A stretch of 64,000 bases of DNA from Denitratisoma oestradiolicum (GTDB lineage Bacteria > Pseudomonadota > Gammaproteobacteria > Burkholderiales > Rhodocyclaceae), in contig NZ_LR778301.1 of NCBI RefSeq assembly GCF_902813185.1, forward strand, positions 3,390,001 through 3,454,000, written 5' to 3'. Shown one piece after another: positions 18,787-30,698 of this stretch. The number at the start of each line of letters is the position of its first letter. The stretch's first letter is position 1. The notes under the pieces were generated by a model that was not told where the DNA came from, made no database searches, and saw only the letters and a program-made list of their open reading frames with translations. Position numbers and translations under genes: made by a program.

Positions 18787-19112
18787 CGCACGGCTCCGCC
18801 TTTCTCCCCTTCTGACCCGCCGAGCGGAGCAAGTCCTGCCGGGGGATTTCCGGCGGCTATGTCCGAGCCGCAGGCGAGTTTAGCCGCCGGCCCGGCGGGG
18901 CTTGTGGAGGGAGGTGAGGCCGCAGGGCCGGGGCAGCAGGGTGTGATGGCAAGCCATCACACGGGTGCAATCGAAGTACCCACCCCCATCCCCGCCCCAC
19001 GGGCGGGGTGACTGGTTACCTCCCCCGCCTGGCGGGGGAGGATAGGTGGGGGTGCACTTATTGGCCATAGGCTAGGGCATCGCCCCTCGCCCGCCGGGGC
19101 GAGTCCCGGCAA
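18787..19112 (-). repeat. Right inverted-repeat arm of cytochrome cassette
   Basis: Reverse complement of 17257-17514 with about 75 extra bases near 18812-18890, themselves containing GCCGCCGG-type dyads. The palindrome GTGTGATGGC-AA-GCCATCACAC recurs at 18941-18962. The arm ends 46 bases from the fba stop, and its hairpins may serve as the terminator of the glycolytic operon. The 18770-19158 gap holds nothing else. Confidence 0.9.
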
Positions 19113-19158
19113 TCCTCGCAAGCGCGGCCCTGTCCCTGAAACCCACTGACGAATCAGC

Positions 19159-20223
19159 TCACTTGACGATCTGGTTCAGTTCGCCCTTGGCATAGCGCTC
19201 GGCCATCTTGTCCAGGGGTACCACCTTGATCTGGCTGGCGCGGCCTTCGCAGCCGAAGGCCTGGTAGCGGGCCAGGCAGATTTTCTTGGCGGCTTCCCGA
19301 GCGGGCTTGAGGTAGTCACGGGGATCGAACTTGCCGGGGTTCTCGGCGAAGTAGCGGCGGATGGCGCCGGTCATGGCCAGGCGGATGTCGGTGTCGATAT
19401 TCACCTTGCGCACGCCATGCTTGATGCCATTGACGATCTCTTCCACAGGCACGCCGTAGGTCTCCTTCATGTCGCCGCCGAACTGGCGAATTTCCGCCAG
19501 CAGTTCCTGGGGCACGGAGGACGAGCCGTGCATCACCAGGTGGGTGTTGGGGATGCGGGCATGGATTTCCTTGATGCGGTCGATGGCCAGGATGTCACCG
19601 GTGGGCTTCTTGGTGAATTTGTAGGCGCCGTGGCTGGTGCCGATGGCGATGGCCAGGGCATCGCAGTTGGTCTGCTTGACGAAGTCGGCGGCCTGGTCGG
19701 GATCGGTCAGCAGCTGTTCCCGGGTCATGGTGCCTTCGGCGCCGTGGCCGTCCTCCTTGTCGCCCTTCATGGTTTCCAGGGAGCCCAGCACGCCCAGCTC
19801 GGCCTCGACGGACACGCCGATGGAGTGGGCGAACTTCACCACTTCCTTGGACACGGCGACGTTGTATTCGTAGGAGGCGGTGGTCTTGCCGTCGGCCTCC
19901 AGAGAGCCGTCCATCATCACGGAGGAAAAGCCGGACTTGATGGCGGCCATGCAGATCGCCGGGGACTGACCGTGGTCCTGGTGCATGACAATGGGCAGGT
20001 GCGGATAGGCTTCCAGGGCCGCCAGGATCTGGTGGCGCAGGAAGGGCTCGCCGGCATATTTGCGGGCGCCGGCGCTGGCCTGCATGATCACCGGGGCATT
20101 GATCTCGTTGGCTGCCTCGCAAATGGCCCACACCTGTTCCATGTTGTTCACGTTGAAGGCGGGCAGACCGTAACCGTTCTCGGCGGCATGGTCGAGCAGT
20201 TGACGCATGGATACGATGGGCAT
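19159..20223 (-). CDS. fba: Fructose-bisphosphate aldolase, class II
   Basis: A 354-residue zinc-dependent aldolase interconverting fructose 1,6-bisphosphate with glyceraldehyde 3-phosphate and dihydroxyacetone phosphate. Zinc and catalytic motifs are visible: HQDHGQ near residue 81, EAELGVLG near 142, GTSHGAYKF and VMHGSSSVP. The length and the DTDIRLAMT motif fit the CbbA/Fba subgroup common in proteobacteria. It is the last gene of tkt-gap-pgk-pyk-fba, 18 bases after pyk. Confidence 0.96.
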   Translation of the reverse strand: MPIVSMRQLLDHAAENGYGLPAFNVNNMEQVWAICEAANEINAPVIMQASAGARKYAGEPFLRHQILAALEAYPHLPIVMHQDHGQSPAICMAAIKSGFSSVMMDGSLEADGKTTASYEYNVAVSKEVVKFAHSIGVSVEAELGVLGSLETMKGDKEDGHGAEGTMTREQLLTDPDQAADFVKQTNCDALAIAIGTSHGAYKFTKKPTGDILAIDRIKEIHARIPNTHLVMHGSSSVPQELLAEIRQFGGDMKETYGVPVEEIVNGIKHGVRKVNIDTDIRLAMTGAIRRYFAENPGKFDPRDYLKPAREAAKKICLARYQAFGCEGRASQIKVVPLDKMAERYAKGELNQIVK

Positions 20224-20241
20224 GGAAGTCTCCTCAAAAAA

Positions 20242-21681
20242 TTAGGCGGGGGGAGCGGGGTGTTCCCCCACTTTGACGATCTTCAGGGTATTGGTGCCGC
20301 CGGTGTGGCCAATGGGCTCGCCGATGGTCAGCACGATCAGGTCGCCGGGGGCCACCACGCCCTGATTGATCAGCAACTGCTCGGCCTCCCATAGTAGCTG
20401 GTCCCGATCCACGTGCTTCTGCTTCATCAGCAGGGGGAACACGTTGCGGTAGAGGCTCATCTTGTAACGGGTGCGAATCTCCGGGGTCAGGGCGTAGATG
20501 GGAATACCGCTGTTGAGGCGGCTCATCCACAGAGCCGTGGAGCCGGACTGGGTAAGGGCGGCGATGGCCTTGACCTTGAGGTGAACGGCAGCGAACAGGG
20601 CCGCCATGGCGATGGACTGGTCGATGCGGGTGAACAGCCGGTCGAGGAACTGCTTGTCGATGGCCACGTCGGTGGATTTCTCCGCCTCGCGGCAGATGCG
20701 TGCCATGGACTCCACCGTTTCCACAGGATACTTGCCGCTGGCGGTCTCGGCCGAGAGCATCACGGCATCGGTGCCGTCCAGCACCGCGTTGGCCACGTCA
20801 GAGACCTCGGCTCGGGTGGGCACGGGGCTGGTGATCATGGACTCCATCATCTGGGTGGCGGTGATGGTGAACTTGTTGTGTTCCCGGGCCAGCCGGATCA
20901 TTTTCTTTTGCAGGGCAGGCACGGCGGCGTCGCCCACTTCCACGGCCAAGTCGCCCCGTGCCACCATGATGCCATCGGAAGCCGCCAGGATGTCCTCCAG
21001 GTTGGCCACGGCTTCCACCCGCTCGATCTTGGCGATCAGCAGGGCGTTGGAGCCAGCACGGACCAGGAGCTTTCTGGCCTGCTGCATGTCCTCGCCGGAC
21101 TTGGGGAAGGAGACCGCCACGTAGTCCACGCCGATGTCGGCGGCGGTGCGGATGTCGGCCCGGTCCTTGGCGGTGAGCGCCGGGGCGGTGAGGCCGCCGC
21201 CCTGGCGGTTGATCCCCTTGTTGTTGGAAAGCCGGCCTCCCAGGCGCACTTGGGTGATGACTTCCTGGGCCGCCACTTCCAGCACGTCCAGCACGATGCG
21301 TCCGTCGTCCAGCAACAGCACGACACCTTTTTCCACATCATCGATCAGGTCGGGGTAATCCAGGCCCACCCGTTCCTGGTTGCCCAGGGTGCAGGCCACG
21401 TCGAGCACGAAGCGGTCGCCGGGGTTCAGGTCCACATGGCCATGCTCGAACTTGCCGACGCGAATCTTGGGGCCCTGCAAGTCGGCCATGATGCCGATGG
21501 TGCGGCCAGTGACATGGGTCACCCGGCGCAGCAGTTCCACCCGGGCTCGGTGATCGTCCGCCGTGCCATGGGAGAAGTTGAGGCGTACCACGTCGATGCC
21601 CGCCTGGGCCATCCGGGTCAGCACCTCCTCATCGCTGGAAGCGGGACCCAGGGTGGCGACGATCTTGGTGCTGCGCTGCAT
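20242..21681 (-). CDS. pyk: Pyruvate kinase
   Basis: A 479-residue enzyme converting phosphoenolpyruvate and ADP to pyruvate and ATP. It starts with QRSTKIVATLGPASS and contains MVARGDLAVEVG and the active-site signature IAKIERVEAVANLEDI. It ends in an alpha/beta domain with LTIGEPIG. ATG 21681 was chosen over a longer frame because family members begin at this motif. It lies 13 bases after pgk. A pyk in this position suggests the operon serves central glycolysis or gluconeogenesis rather than only carbon fixation. Confidence 0.96.
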   Translation of the reverse strand: MQRSTKIVATLGPASSDEEVLTRMAQAGIDVVRLNFSHGTADDHRARVELLRRVTHVTGRTIGIMADLQGPKIRVGKFEHGHVDLNPGDRFVLDVACTLGNQERVGLDYPDLIDDVEKGVVLLLDDGRIVLDVLEVAAQEVITQVRLGGRLSNNKGINRQGGGLTAPALTAKDRADIRTAADIGVDYVAVSFPKSGEDMQQARKLLVRAGSNALLIAKIERVEAVANLEDILAASDGIMVARGDLAVEVGDAAVPALQKKMIRLAREHNKFTITATQMMESMITSPVPTRAEVSDVANAVLDGTDAVMLSAETASGKYPVETVESMARICREAEKSTDVAIDKQFLDRLFTRIDQSIAMAALFAAVHLKVKAIAALTQSGSTALWMSRLNSGIPIYALTPEIRTRYKMSLYRNVFPLLMKQKHVDRDQLLWEAEQLLINQGVVAPGDLIVLTIGEPIGHTGGTNTLKIVKVGEHPAPPA

Positions 21682-21694
21682 GAGGTGTCTTTCT

Positions 21695-22858
21695 TCAGGA
21701 GTGGGCGCGGGATTCGAGGATGTCCACTGCGGGCAGTTTCTTGCCTTCGAGGAATTCGAGGAAGGCGCCGCCGGCGGTGGAGATGTAGCTAACCCGGGTG
21801 CCGAATTTGTTGATGGCGGCGATGGTGTCGCCGCCGCCGGCCAGGGAGTAGGCCTTGGAGTCGGCAATGGCTCGGGCCAGGGTCTTGGTGCCGCCCGCGA
21901 AGGAATCGAATTCGAACACCCCCACAGGACCGTTCCAGACGATGGTGCCAGCCTGGGCGGCAATGGCGGCCAAAGCCTGCGCCGATTCGGGGCCGATGTC
22001 CAGGATCATGTCGTCGTCGGCCACGTCGTCCACCCGCTTGATGGTGGCTGCGGCAGTGGCGGAGAACTCCCTGGCGCAGACCACGTCGGTGGGCAGGGGC
22101 ACGGCCACTTTGGCCATCACATTCTTCGCCTGGTCCACCAGGTCGGGCTCGGCCAGGGACTTGCCGATCTTCTTGCCGGCGGCCAGCAGGAAGGTGTTGG
22201 CGATGCCGCCGCCAACGATCAGTTGATCCACCTTGTCGGCCAGGGCTTCCAGCACTGTCAGCTTGGTGGAGACCTTGGAGCCGGCGACGATGGCGGCCAG
22301 GGGCCGGGCCGGCTTGGCCAGGGCCAGGGTCAGGGCTTCCAGTTCGGCGGCCACGCAGGGGCCGGCGCAGGCCACCGGGGCGTATTTGCCCATGCCGTAG
22401 GTGGTGGCCTCGGCCCGGTGGGCGGTGCCGAAGGCATCATGGACCCAGACGTCGCACAGTTTGGCCAGTTTCTGCGACAGGGCGTCGTCGGACTTCTTCT
22501 CGCCCTTGTTCATCCGGCAGTTTTCCAGCAGCACCACTTCGCCGGGTTGTACTTCAAAGCCGCCGTCCACCCAGTTCCGCACCAGGCGCACCGGCTGGTC
22601 CAGCAGTTCCGCCATGCGTATCCCGATGGGGGCCAGGGAATCTTCTTCCTTGAACTCGCCCTCCGTGGGGCGTCCCAGGTGGGAGGTCACCATCACTGCC
22701 GCGCCTTGGTCCAGGGCGTAGCGGATGCCCGGCAGGGCGGCGCGGATGCGGGTGTCGTCGGTGATCGCCCCGGCGGCGTCCTGGGGCACATTGAGGTCGG
22801 CGCGGATGAAGACCCGCTTGCCGGAAACGTCGAGGTCGGTGAGCTTTTTGAAGTTCAT
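21695..22858 (-). CDS. pgk: Phosphoglycerate kinase
   Basis: A 387-residue kinase interconverting 1,3-bisphosphoglycerate and 3-phosphoglycerate. Family motifs include [12 protein letters not shown] at the N-terminus, [43 protein letters not shown] and the C-terminal nucleotide site GGGDTIAAI. The usual FLEN-RF reads LLENCR here, a conservative variation. It is third in the operon, 69 bases after gap. Confidence 0.96.
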   Translation of the reverse strand: MNFKKLTDLDVSGKRVFIRADLNVPQDAAGAITDDTRIRAALPGIRYALDQGAAVMVTSHLGRPTEGEFKEEDSLAPIGIRMAELLDQPVRLVRNWVDGGFEVQPGEVVLLENCRMNKGEKKSDDALSQKLAKLCDVWVHDAFGTAHRAEATTYGMGKYAPVACAGPCVAAELEALTLALAKPARPLAAIVAGSKVSTKLTVLEALADKVDQLIVGGGIANTFLLAAGKKIGKSLAEPDLVDQAKNVMAKVAVPLPTDVVCAREFSATAAATIKRVDDVADDDMILDIGPESAQALAAIAAQAGTIVWNGPVGVFEFDSFAGGTKTLARAIADSKAYSLAGGGDTIAAINKFGTRVSYISTAGGAFLEFLEGKKLPAVDILESRAHS

Positions 22859-22927
22859 GGCTGGGCGGTGAGATGTGAGGGCCGGAGAGCATGGGGCAGG
22901 GGTGTCACCCCGGCCCCATGCAGGGAG

Positions 22928-25973
<3,046 letters not shown>

Positions 25974-26193
25974 TTACTTGCCTCGCAGGCAGACGGGAAC
26001 GGTCAGGGGACCGGAAAACGAGCCCGTAATTATCGGCCAAACCGGGCTTCCCCGCCAAGTGTTTGTTTCCCTTCGCATTCGGAAAGAGACTCAAGGGAGA
26101 TCGGCAGCACCCCTCCCGCAACCCGCCAACAGCAACTAGAGTGGCTCTTAGGCGTTGCCGAATTGCCATCCCTGCCCGGAAGAGGAGTGTCCC

Positions 26194-26550
26194 ATGACGA
26201 AACTGACCGAAGAGGCCTGTGTCACCGGGCCGGGCCGTGTGCATAGGCTGGCGGCCGAGGAAATTACGGCCCTGTTGCCCCTGGTGCCCCAATGGACTCT
26301 GGAGAACGGCCGGCTGGTGCGGCTATTCCGCTTTGGCGACTATTCCAGCACCCTGGCCTTCGTCAATGCCTCGGCCTGGATCTCGGAAAATGAAAACCAC
26401 CATCCGGAACTCACGGTCAACTACGGTCGGTGCCAAGTCGCCTATTCCACTCACGACTGCGATGGTCTTTCCCGCAACGACTTCATCTGCGCTGCCAAGC
26501 TGGACCAATTGTTCGAGCACCAGCAGGGACTTACTTTCCCGCCCATTTGA
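26194..26550 (+). CDS. phhB: Pterin-4a-carbinolamine dehydratase
   Basis: A 118-residue member of the PCD/DCoH family. It dehydrates 4a-hydroxytetrahydrobiopterin, recycling the cofactor of aromatic amino-acid hydroxylases, and some members serve molybdopterin or transcription roles. The active-site pattern ENENHHPELTVNYGRCQVAYSTHD is present in full. ATG 26194 was chosen because AGAGGAG precedes it. No phenylalanine hydroxylase gene is next to it. Its 3' end overlaps the convergent redoxin gene by 20 bases. Confidence 0.93.
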   Translation: MTKLTEEACVTGPGRVHRLAAEEITALLPLVPQWTLENGRLVRLFRFGDYSSTLAFVNASAWISENENHHPELTVNYGRCQVAYSTHDCDGLSRNDFICAAKLDQLFEHQQGLTFPPI

Positions 26551-27088
26551 TCGAGCAGCCGATGCTGGGTAGCTGGACCGCCGGGCCTTGCCCGGTCAAG
26601 GCCACCTGGCGCATGGCCTCGAACAGGTCCCGCCTCGCTCCCGCGGGGGCCGTCTCCTTGCGGGATGCATCGAGTCGGCCGCGATACTGAAGCGCCAGGT
26701 CGCCATTGAATCCAAAAAAGTCCGGGGTGCATACGGCCCCATAGGCATGGGCCACGGACTGGTCACTGTCCAGCAGATAGGGGAAGGGGAAGTCCAGGTC
26801 CCGGGCCAGGCGCACCATGTTTTCCCAGGAGTCCTCGGGATAATCGGTCGTGTCGTTGGACATGATCGCCACAGCGCCGACGCCCAGGGGCTTCAGCGCG
26901 TTCACGTCCCGGATGATGCGGTAAATCACGGCCTGGACATAGGGGCAGTGGTTGCAGATGAACATCACCAACAAACCCTGTGGACCCGCCGCCGACGCCA
27001 GGCTATGGCGCCGGCCGTCGGTGCCCGGCAGGTCGAAGTCGGGGGCTTTCCAGCCGGTGTTGCAAAGCGGGGGCGAGAGGCTGGCCAT
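26531..27088 (-). CDS. Thioredoxin-fold protein with CNHCPYV motif (AhpC/TSA-like)
   Basis: A 185-residue redoxin. After the opening PDFDLPGTDGRRHSL, typical of AhpC/TSA redoxins, the active-site loop reads MFICNHCPYVQAV, a CXXC variant found in a family annotated as thioredoxin family protein. It has no signal peptide, so it is cytoplasmic. The substrate is unknown. MITE copy 3 begins 18 bases upstream of its start codon and occupies its likely promoter region. Confidence 0.85.
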   Translation of the reverse strand: MASLSPPLCNTGWKAPDFDLPGTDGRRHSLASAAGPQGLLVMFICNHCPYVQAVIYRIIRDVNALKPLGVGAVAIMSNDTTDYPEDSWENMVRLARDLDFPFPYLLDSDQSVAHAYGAVCTPDFFGFNGDLALQYRGRLDASRKETAPAGARRDLFEAMRQVALTGQGPAVQLPSIGCSIKWAGK

Positions 27089-27106
27089 GACAGGGGTTCC
27101 TGGGGA

Positions 27107-27252
27107 TTAGCGTGAAAATGAGTGAATGGAGCCGAGGGTGACGGTCCAGCGCAGCGAGCCGGTGAGTAGCCCCGCCCCGGGGCGTGGTATGGGCAGCGTT
27201 ACTTTGGCGCATTTTCATCCTCGGAGGTAGTGCCGGCGACCATGCGCGTTAG
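27107..27252 (-). mobile_element. MITE-like element, copy 3 (146 bp, inverted)
   Basis: In reverse complement it reads CTAACGCGCATGGTCGCCGG, then CCGAGGATGAAAATGCG, the GCCCC hairpin, GGCTCGCTGCGCT, and ends TTTTCACGCTAA. It matches copies 1 and 2 throughout with a shorter C-rich run. It sits between two divergent genes rather than at a gene end. Confidence 0.8.
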
Positions 27253-27360
27253 TCGGTCTCTATAGCGCCCCGGCTTGTGCTTCGTCAAGATTTTGCCGCC
27301 TTAACATTGCCTCTGGCATGGTCTTGATTTAGGCTCCGGGGCCTGAAAGGGATGGCAGAC

Positions 27361-29925
27361 ATGCGCTTACGCAACTTCATTATGGCCGCTTCGGCGGTGG
27401 TTTCGGTGCTGTTCATCGGCGGTACCTATCTGGTGCTGGATCGGGTGTTCGATCAGTCCATCAAGGCCGAAGCCAGTCAGAGTTCCCGGGCCATGGCCCG
27501 GGTCACCTTCAATGCCATGTACGAGCTGATGAGTACCGGCTGGAATCGGGCTCAACTGCACTCCTTCCTCGACGCCATGAGCCGGGCCACCGCCGATACG
27601 CCCACCACCCTGCGCATCCATCGGGGCGCCCTGGTGGCCGAACGCTTCGGCGAGATTCCCCAGGACCCGGCCGACATCATCCTGCGTCAGGCTCTATCCG
27701 ATGGACAGACCCGTGAATCCACCGTGGGCAACCGCATCCGCTACACCTTTCCGCTGCGGGCGGAGCAGAAATGCCTGGGCTGTCATGTGAATGCCCGGGC
27801 GGGGGAGACCCTGGGCGTCATCGACGTGGAGCATGACGTGTCGGCGCGCCTGCTGGCCAGCCGCCGGGAGTTCCTCTCCTGGGCGGGTCTGGTGGTGCCC
27901 GCCGCCCTGGCCATTGCGGCCCTGATGGTATGGCGGGTGCGACGCCGCATCGAGGATCCCCTCGACCAGTTGACCCATGGCATCCAGGCCATCAACGACA
28001 TTTCAGACCTGCGTCAGATCAAGGCCATCAACCGAACCTCGGGCATCCGGGAATTCGACGAACTTTTCTCGTCCTTCGACCGCCTGATCCAGCGGGTCAG
28101 GAATATCGCCGTGGACAAGAACATCCTGCAGTTCGAGATCGGCCTGCTGGAAAAGTTCGTCATCACCTCGGACGTGGTGCGGGACTGGCGCGAGTATGTG
28201 GCCCGCCTGCTGGCGGACATCAATCAGGTTGTCACGGCCCATGTGCTGTTCTCGATCTTCAAGGTGGACGAGGAACTTTTCGAGCTGGAGGTGTTCTGGC
28301 GCTGCCAGCCCGGCGACGACACCCGGACCATGGTGGAGCACTACATCCGGGAGGCCATCGACAGGAACAGCGGCATGGGAGATCTGACCACCGTGCGCAT
28401 CCATCACCATTTCCATGTGGAGCCCGCCGCCACGCTCATCGAACTCAGCGAGGAGGAAGTGCGGCTCCACGTCAAGGCCTTCTTCGTGGACAAGCCCAAG
28501 ATCGGCGGCATTGTCGGCATCGGCGTCCATGCCGACGTACTTTCCGACTCGACCCTGCGGCTGGTGATGGACAGCATCCTGTCCACCCTGATGAATGTGG
28601 TGGGCTCGGTGAAGGCGATCTACAAATACACCCGGGACCTGGAGTACTACGCCACCCGTGACCCCCTCACCAACCTCTTCAATCAGCGCGTGTTCTGGGA
28701 GCTGCTGGACTACGAGCGCCAGCGCGCCCAGCGTCACGCCTATGCCTTTGCCGTGCTGCTGCTGGACCTGGACAACTTCAAGCTGGTCAATGACGGCTAT
28801 GGCCACAGCTTCGGCGACAAGTTCCTCCAGACCTTCGCCGAAACGGTCGGTGCCAGCCTGCGCAACGGCGATATCTTTGCCCGTTACGGGGGCGATGAAT
28901 TCGCCGTCGTCCTGCCGGAAACAGCCATGGACGATGCGGTTCTGGTGGCCCGGCGCATTCTCGAGGCGACTGACGGCATGGTCCTGACGGCACCGGACGG
29001 TACGCTGGTCCATGGCGCCGCCTCCATCGGCCTGGCCATGTATCCCCAGCACGCCAGCGATACGCGGGACCTGTTCATGTTTGCCGACAACATGATGTAC
29101 AAGGCCAAGGCCGAGGGCAAGGGCCGTGTCGCCGTGCCCTCGGGGCAGGACGTGGTGGACGTGTTCCGCGACATCACCCAGAACGGCGTGCTGGTGATCA
29201 AGGCCATCGACGACAAGCGCGTGATTCCCTTCTTCCAGCCCATCGTTGCCACCGCTTCCCATGAAATTGCCGCCTATGAGGTGCTGAGCCGGCTGGAGGT
29301 GGATGGACGCATCGTTGCCGCCTCCGACTTCATCGAGGTCGCGGAAAAAATGGGGGTCATCCATCGCATCGACACCCTGGTGATCGAGCGGGCATTGCAG
29401 GAGGTCGTGGAGCAGAACCATCAGGGCCAGATCTTCCTCAACCTTTCGCCCCGCGCCCTGGTGATTTCCGAATTCACCCGGAACATCCTGTCCCTAGTCA
29501 ATGGCAGTTCCATCAGCCCGGAGCGCATCGTCTTCGAAATCACCGAGCGGGACACCATCAAGAATCTGACCCTGCTGGAGCGCTTTCTCATGGATCTCAA
29601 GTTCGAGGGTTTCAAGCTGGCCATCGACGATTTCGGTTCCGGCTTTTCCTCCTTCCACTATCTGCGCCGCTTTCCCATCGACTACCTGAAGATCGAGGGG
29701 GATTTCATCGCCAACATGCGCAACAGCACCAAGGACCGGGCCTTTGTTCATAGCATGCACATGCTGGCCTACGAGCTGAACATCAAGACCATCGCCGAAT
29801 TCGTCGAGGACGCCGAGGTGCTGGCCGAACTGCGCCAACTGGGGATCGACTATGCCCAGGGCTATCACATGGGTCGTCCCAGCCGCCATATCCTGCCGTC
29901 GTCCCACTGGCAACCCGCTGTCTGA
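27361..29925 (+). CDS. Membrane GGDEF-EAL protein with c-type heme site in periplasmic sensor
   Basis: An 854-residue protein. A membrane helix (residues about 5-25) is followed by a periplasmic domain with a CLGCH heme-c motif (Cys138-Cys141-His142), resembling DUF3365/Tll0287-type heme sensors. Next come a second helix (about 170-190), a HAMP-like linker, a GAF-like region (about 250-420), a GGDEF domain with intact YGGDEFAV near residue 510, and an EAL domain with YEVLSR near 640, NLSPRAL and IDDFGSGFSS. Both c-di-GMP synthesis and hydrolysis motifs look usable; EVL is a tolerated EAL variant. ATG 27361 was preferred because AAAGGG sits 9 bases upstream; ATG 27352 is the alternative. Redox or NO/O2 control of c-di-GMP is inferred from the heme motif. 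Confidence 0.9.
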   Translation: MRLRNFIMAASAVVSVLFIGGTYLVLDRVFDQSIKAEASQSSRAMARVTFNAMYELMSTGWNRAQLHSFLDAMSRATADTPTTLRIHRGALVAERFGEIPQDPADIILRQALSDGQTRESTVGNRIRYTFPLRAEQKCLGCHVNARAGETLGVIDVEHDVSARLLASRREFLSWAGLVVPAALAIAALMVWRVRRRIEDPLDQLTHGIQAINDISDLRQIKAINRTSGIREFDELFSSFDRLIQRVRNIAVDKNILQFEIGLLEKFVITSDVVRDWREYVARLLADINQVVTAHVLFSIFKVDEELFELEVFWRCQPGDDTRTMVEHYIREAIDRNSGMGDLTTVRIHHHFHVEPAATLIELSEEEVRLHVKAFFVDKPKIGGIVGIGVHADVLSDSTLRLVMDSILSTLMNVVGSVKAIYKYTRDLEYYATRDPLTNLFNQRVFWELLDYERQRAQRHAYAFAVLLLDLDNFKLVNDGYGHSFGDKFLQTFAETVGASLRNGDIFARYGGDEFAVVLPETAMDDAVLVARRILEATDGMVLTAPDGTLVHGAASIGLAMYPQHASDTRDLFMFADNMMYKAKAEGKGRVAVPSGQDVVDVFRDITQNGVLVIKAIDDKRVIPFFQPIVATASHEIAAYEVLSRLEVDGRIVAASDFIEVAEKMGVIHRIDTLVIERALQEVVEQNHQGQIFLNLSPRALVISEFTRNILSLVNGSSISPERIVFEITERDTIKNLTLLERFLMDLKFEGFKLAIDDFGSGFSSFHYLRRFPIDYLKIEGDFIANMRNSTKDRAFVHSMHMLAYELNIKTIAEFVEDAEVLAELRQLGIDYAQGYHMGRPSRHILPSSHWQPAV

Positions 29926-29960
29926 GCCATTCCCGGGCCGGGCTGTGGAATAATCGGTCC

Positions 29961-30689
29961 ATGATTCCCCGCCTCTACTGTCCGGACCCCCTGCCATCGG
30001 GGGGCTTCCATGAACTTTCCGCCGATGCCGCCCATCATGCGGTGCGGGTACTGCGCCTGGGGGAGGGGGATGGGCTGCGCCTGTTCGACGGACGGGGCGG
30101 GGCCTGGAATGCCAGGATCGAGCGCCTGAAACCCCGGGTGCGAGTGCATCTGGACGGCTTCGACCCGGAAGACCTGGAGCCGCCCTTGGCCGTGACCCTG
30201 GTGCAGTGCCTGCCGGCAGCGGACAAGATGGACTGGATCGTGCAGAAGGCGGTGGAACTGGGCGTCGCCGCGATTCAGCCGGTGGCGTCCCGGCGCAGCG
30301 TGGTGCGCCTGGACGGCGACCGGGCTCAGCGCCGCTTGCAGCACTGGCAGGCAGTGGCGGTGGCGGCCTGCGAACAGTGCGGCCGCAACCGGGTGCCCAT
30401 CGTCTCGCCCCTGCTTGACCTGCCGCAATACCTGGCACGGGCCGGCGGCGAGAATGCCAGGAAGCTGCTGCTGTGGCCGGAGACTCCCCGGCGCCTGCGG
30501 GAACTGAATGCTCCCGCCGCGCCCCTGGTGCTGCTGGTGGGCCCCGAGGGAGGGTTGGAGGAAGGGGAACAGGCGGCGGCCCAGGCTGCCGGATTCACGC
30601 CCATGGGCCTGGGTCCCCGGGTGCTGCGCACGGAAACCGCCGGCCTCGCGGCCCTGGCGGCCATCATGTCTCTTTGGGGTGACTGGTAG
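29961..30689 (+). CDS. rsmE: 16S rRNA (uracil-1498-N3)-methyltransferase
   Basis: A 242-residue SPOUT-class methyltransferase. Residues about 15-75 form the PUA-like part (AAHHAVRVLRLGEGD), and the SPOUT knot carries KMDWIVQKAVELGV, SRRSVVRL, LLVGPEGGLEEGE and LGPRVLRTETA, all RsmE signatures. It methylates 16S rRNA U1498 using S-adenosylmethionine. It lies 35 bases after the GGDEF-EAL gene and 9 bases before the polyphosphate kinase gene. Confidence 0.95.
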   Translation: MIPRLYCPDPLPSGGFHELSADAAHHAVRVLRLGEGDGLRLFDGRGGAWNARIERLKPRVRVHLDGFDPEDLEPPLAVTLVQCLPAADKMDWIVQKAVELGVAAIQPVASRRSVVRLDGDRAQRRLQHWQAVAVAACEQCGRNRVPIVSPLLDLPQYLARAGGENARKLLLWPETPRRLRELNAPAAPLVLLVGPEGGLEEGEQAAAQAAGFTPMGLGPRVLRTETAGLAALAAIMSLWGDW

Positions 30690-30698
30690 GAGGTCGAA

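Larger units (their letters stand above)
17257..19112. mobile_element. Inverted-repeat-bounded cassette carrying a pentaheme cytochrome c gene
   Basis: Two long inverted arms flank about 1.27 kb whose base composition is visibly lower in GC than the chromosome on either side. The only gene inside is the multiheme cytochrome at 17789. No transposase is present. The structure reads as a non-autonomous composite element inserted between the yjcH leader and the end of the tkt-fba operon. The arms share a GC-rich core (CCCACCCCCATCCCCGCCCC followed by GGGCGGGG) with MITE copies 1 and 2, hinting at a related origin. Confidence 0.65.
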
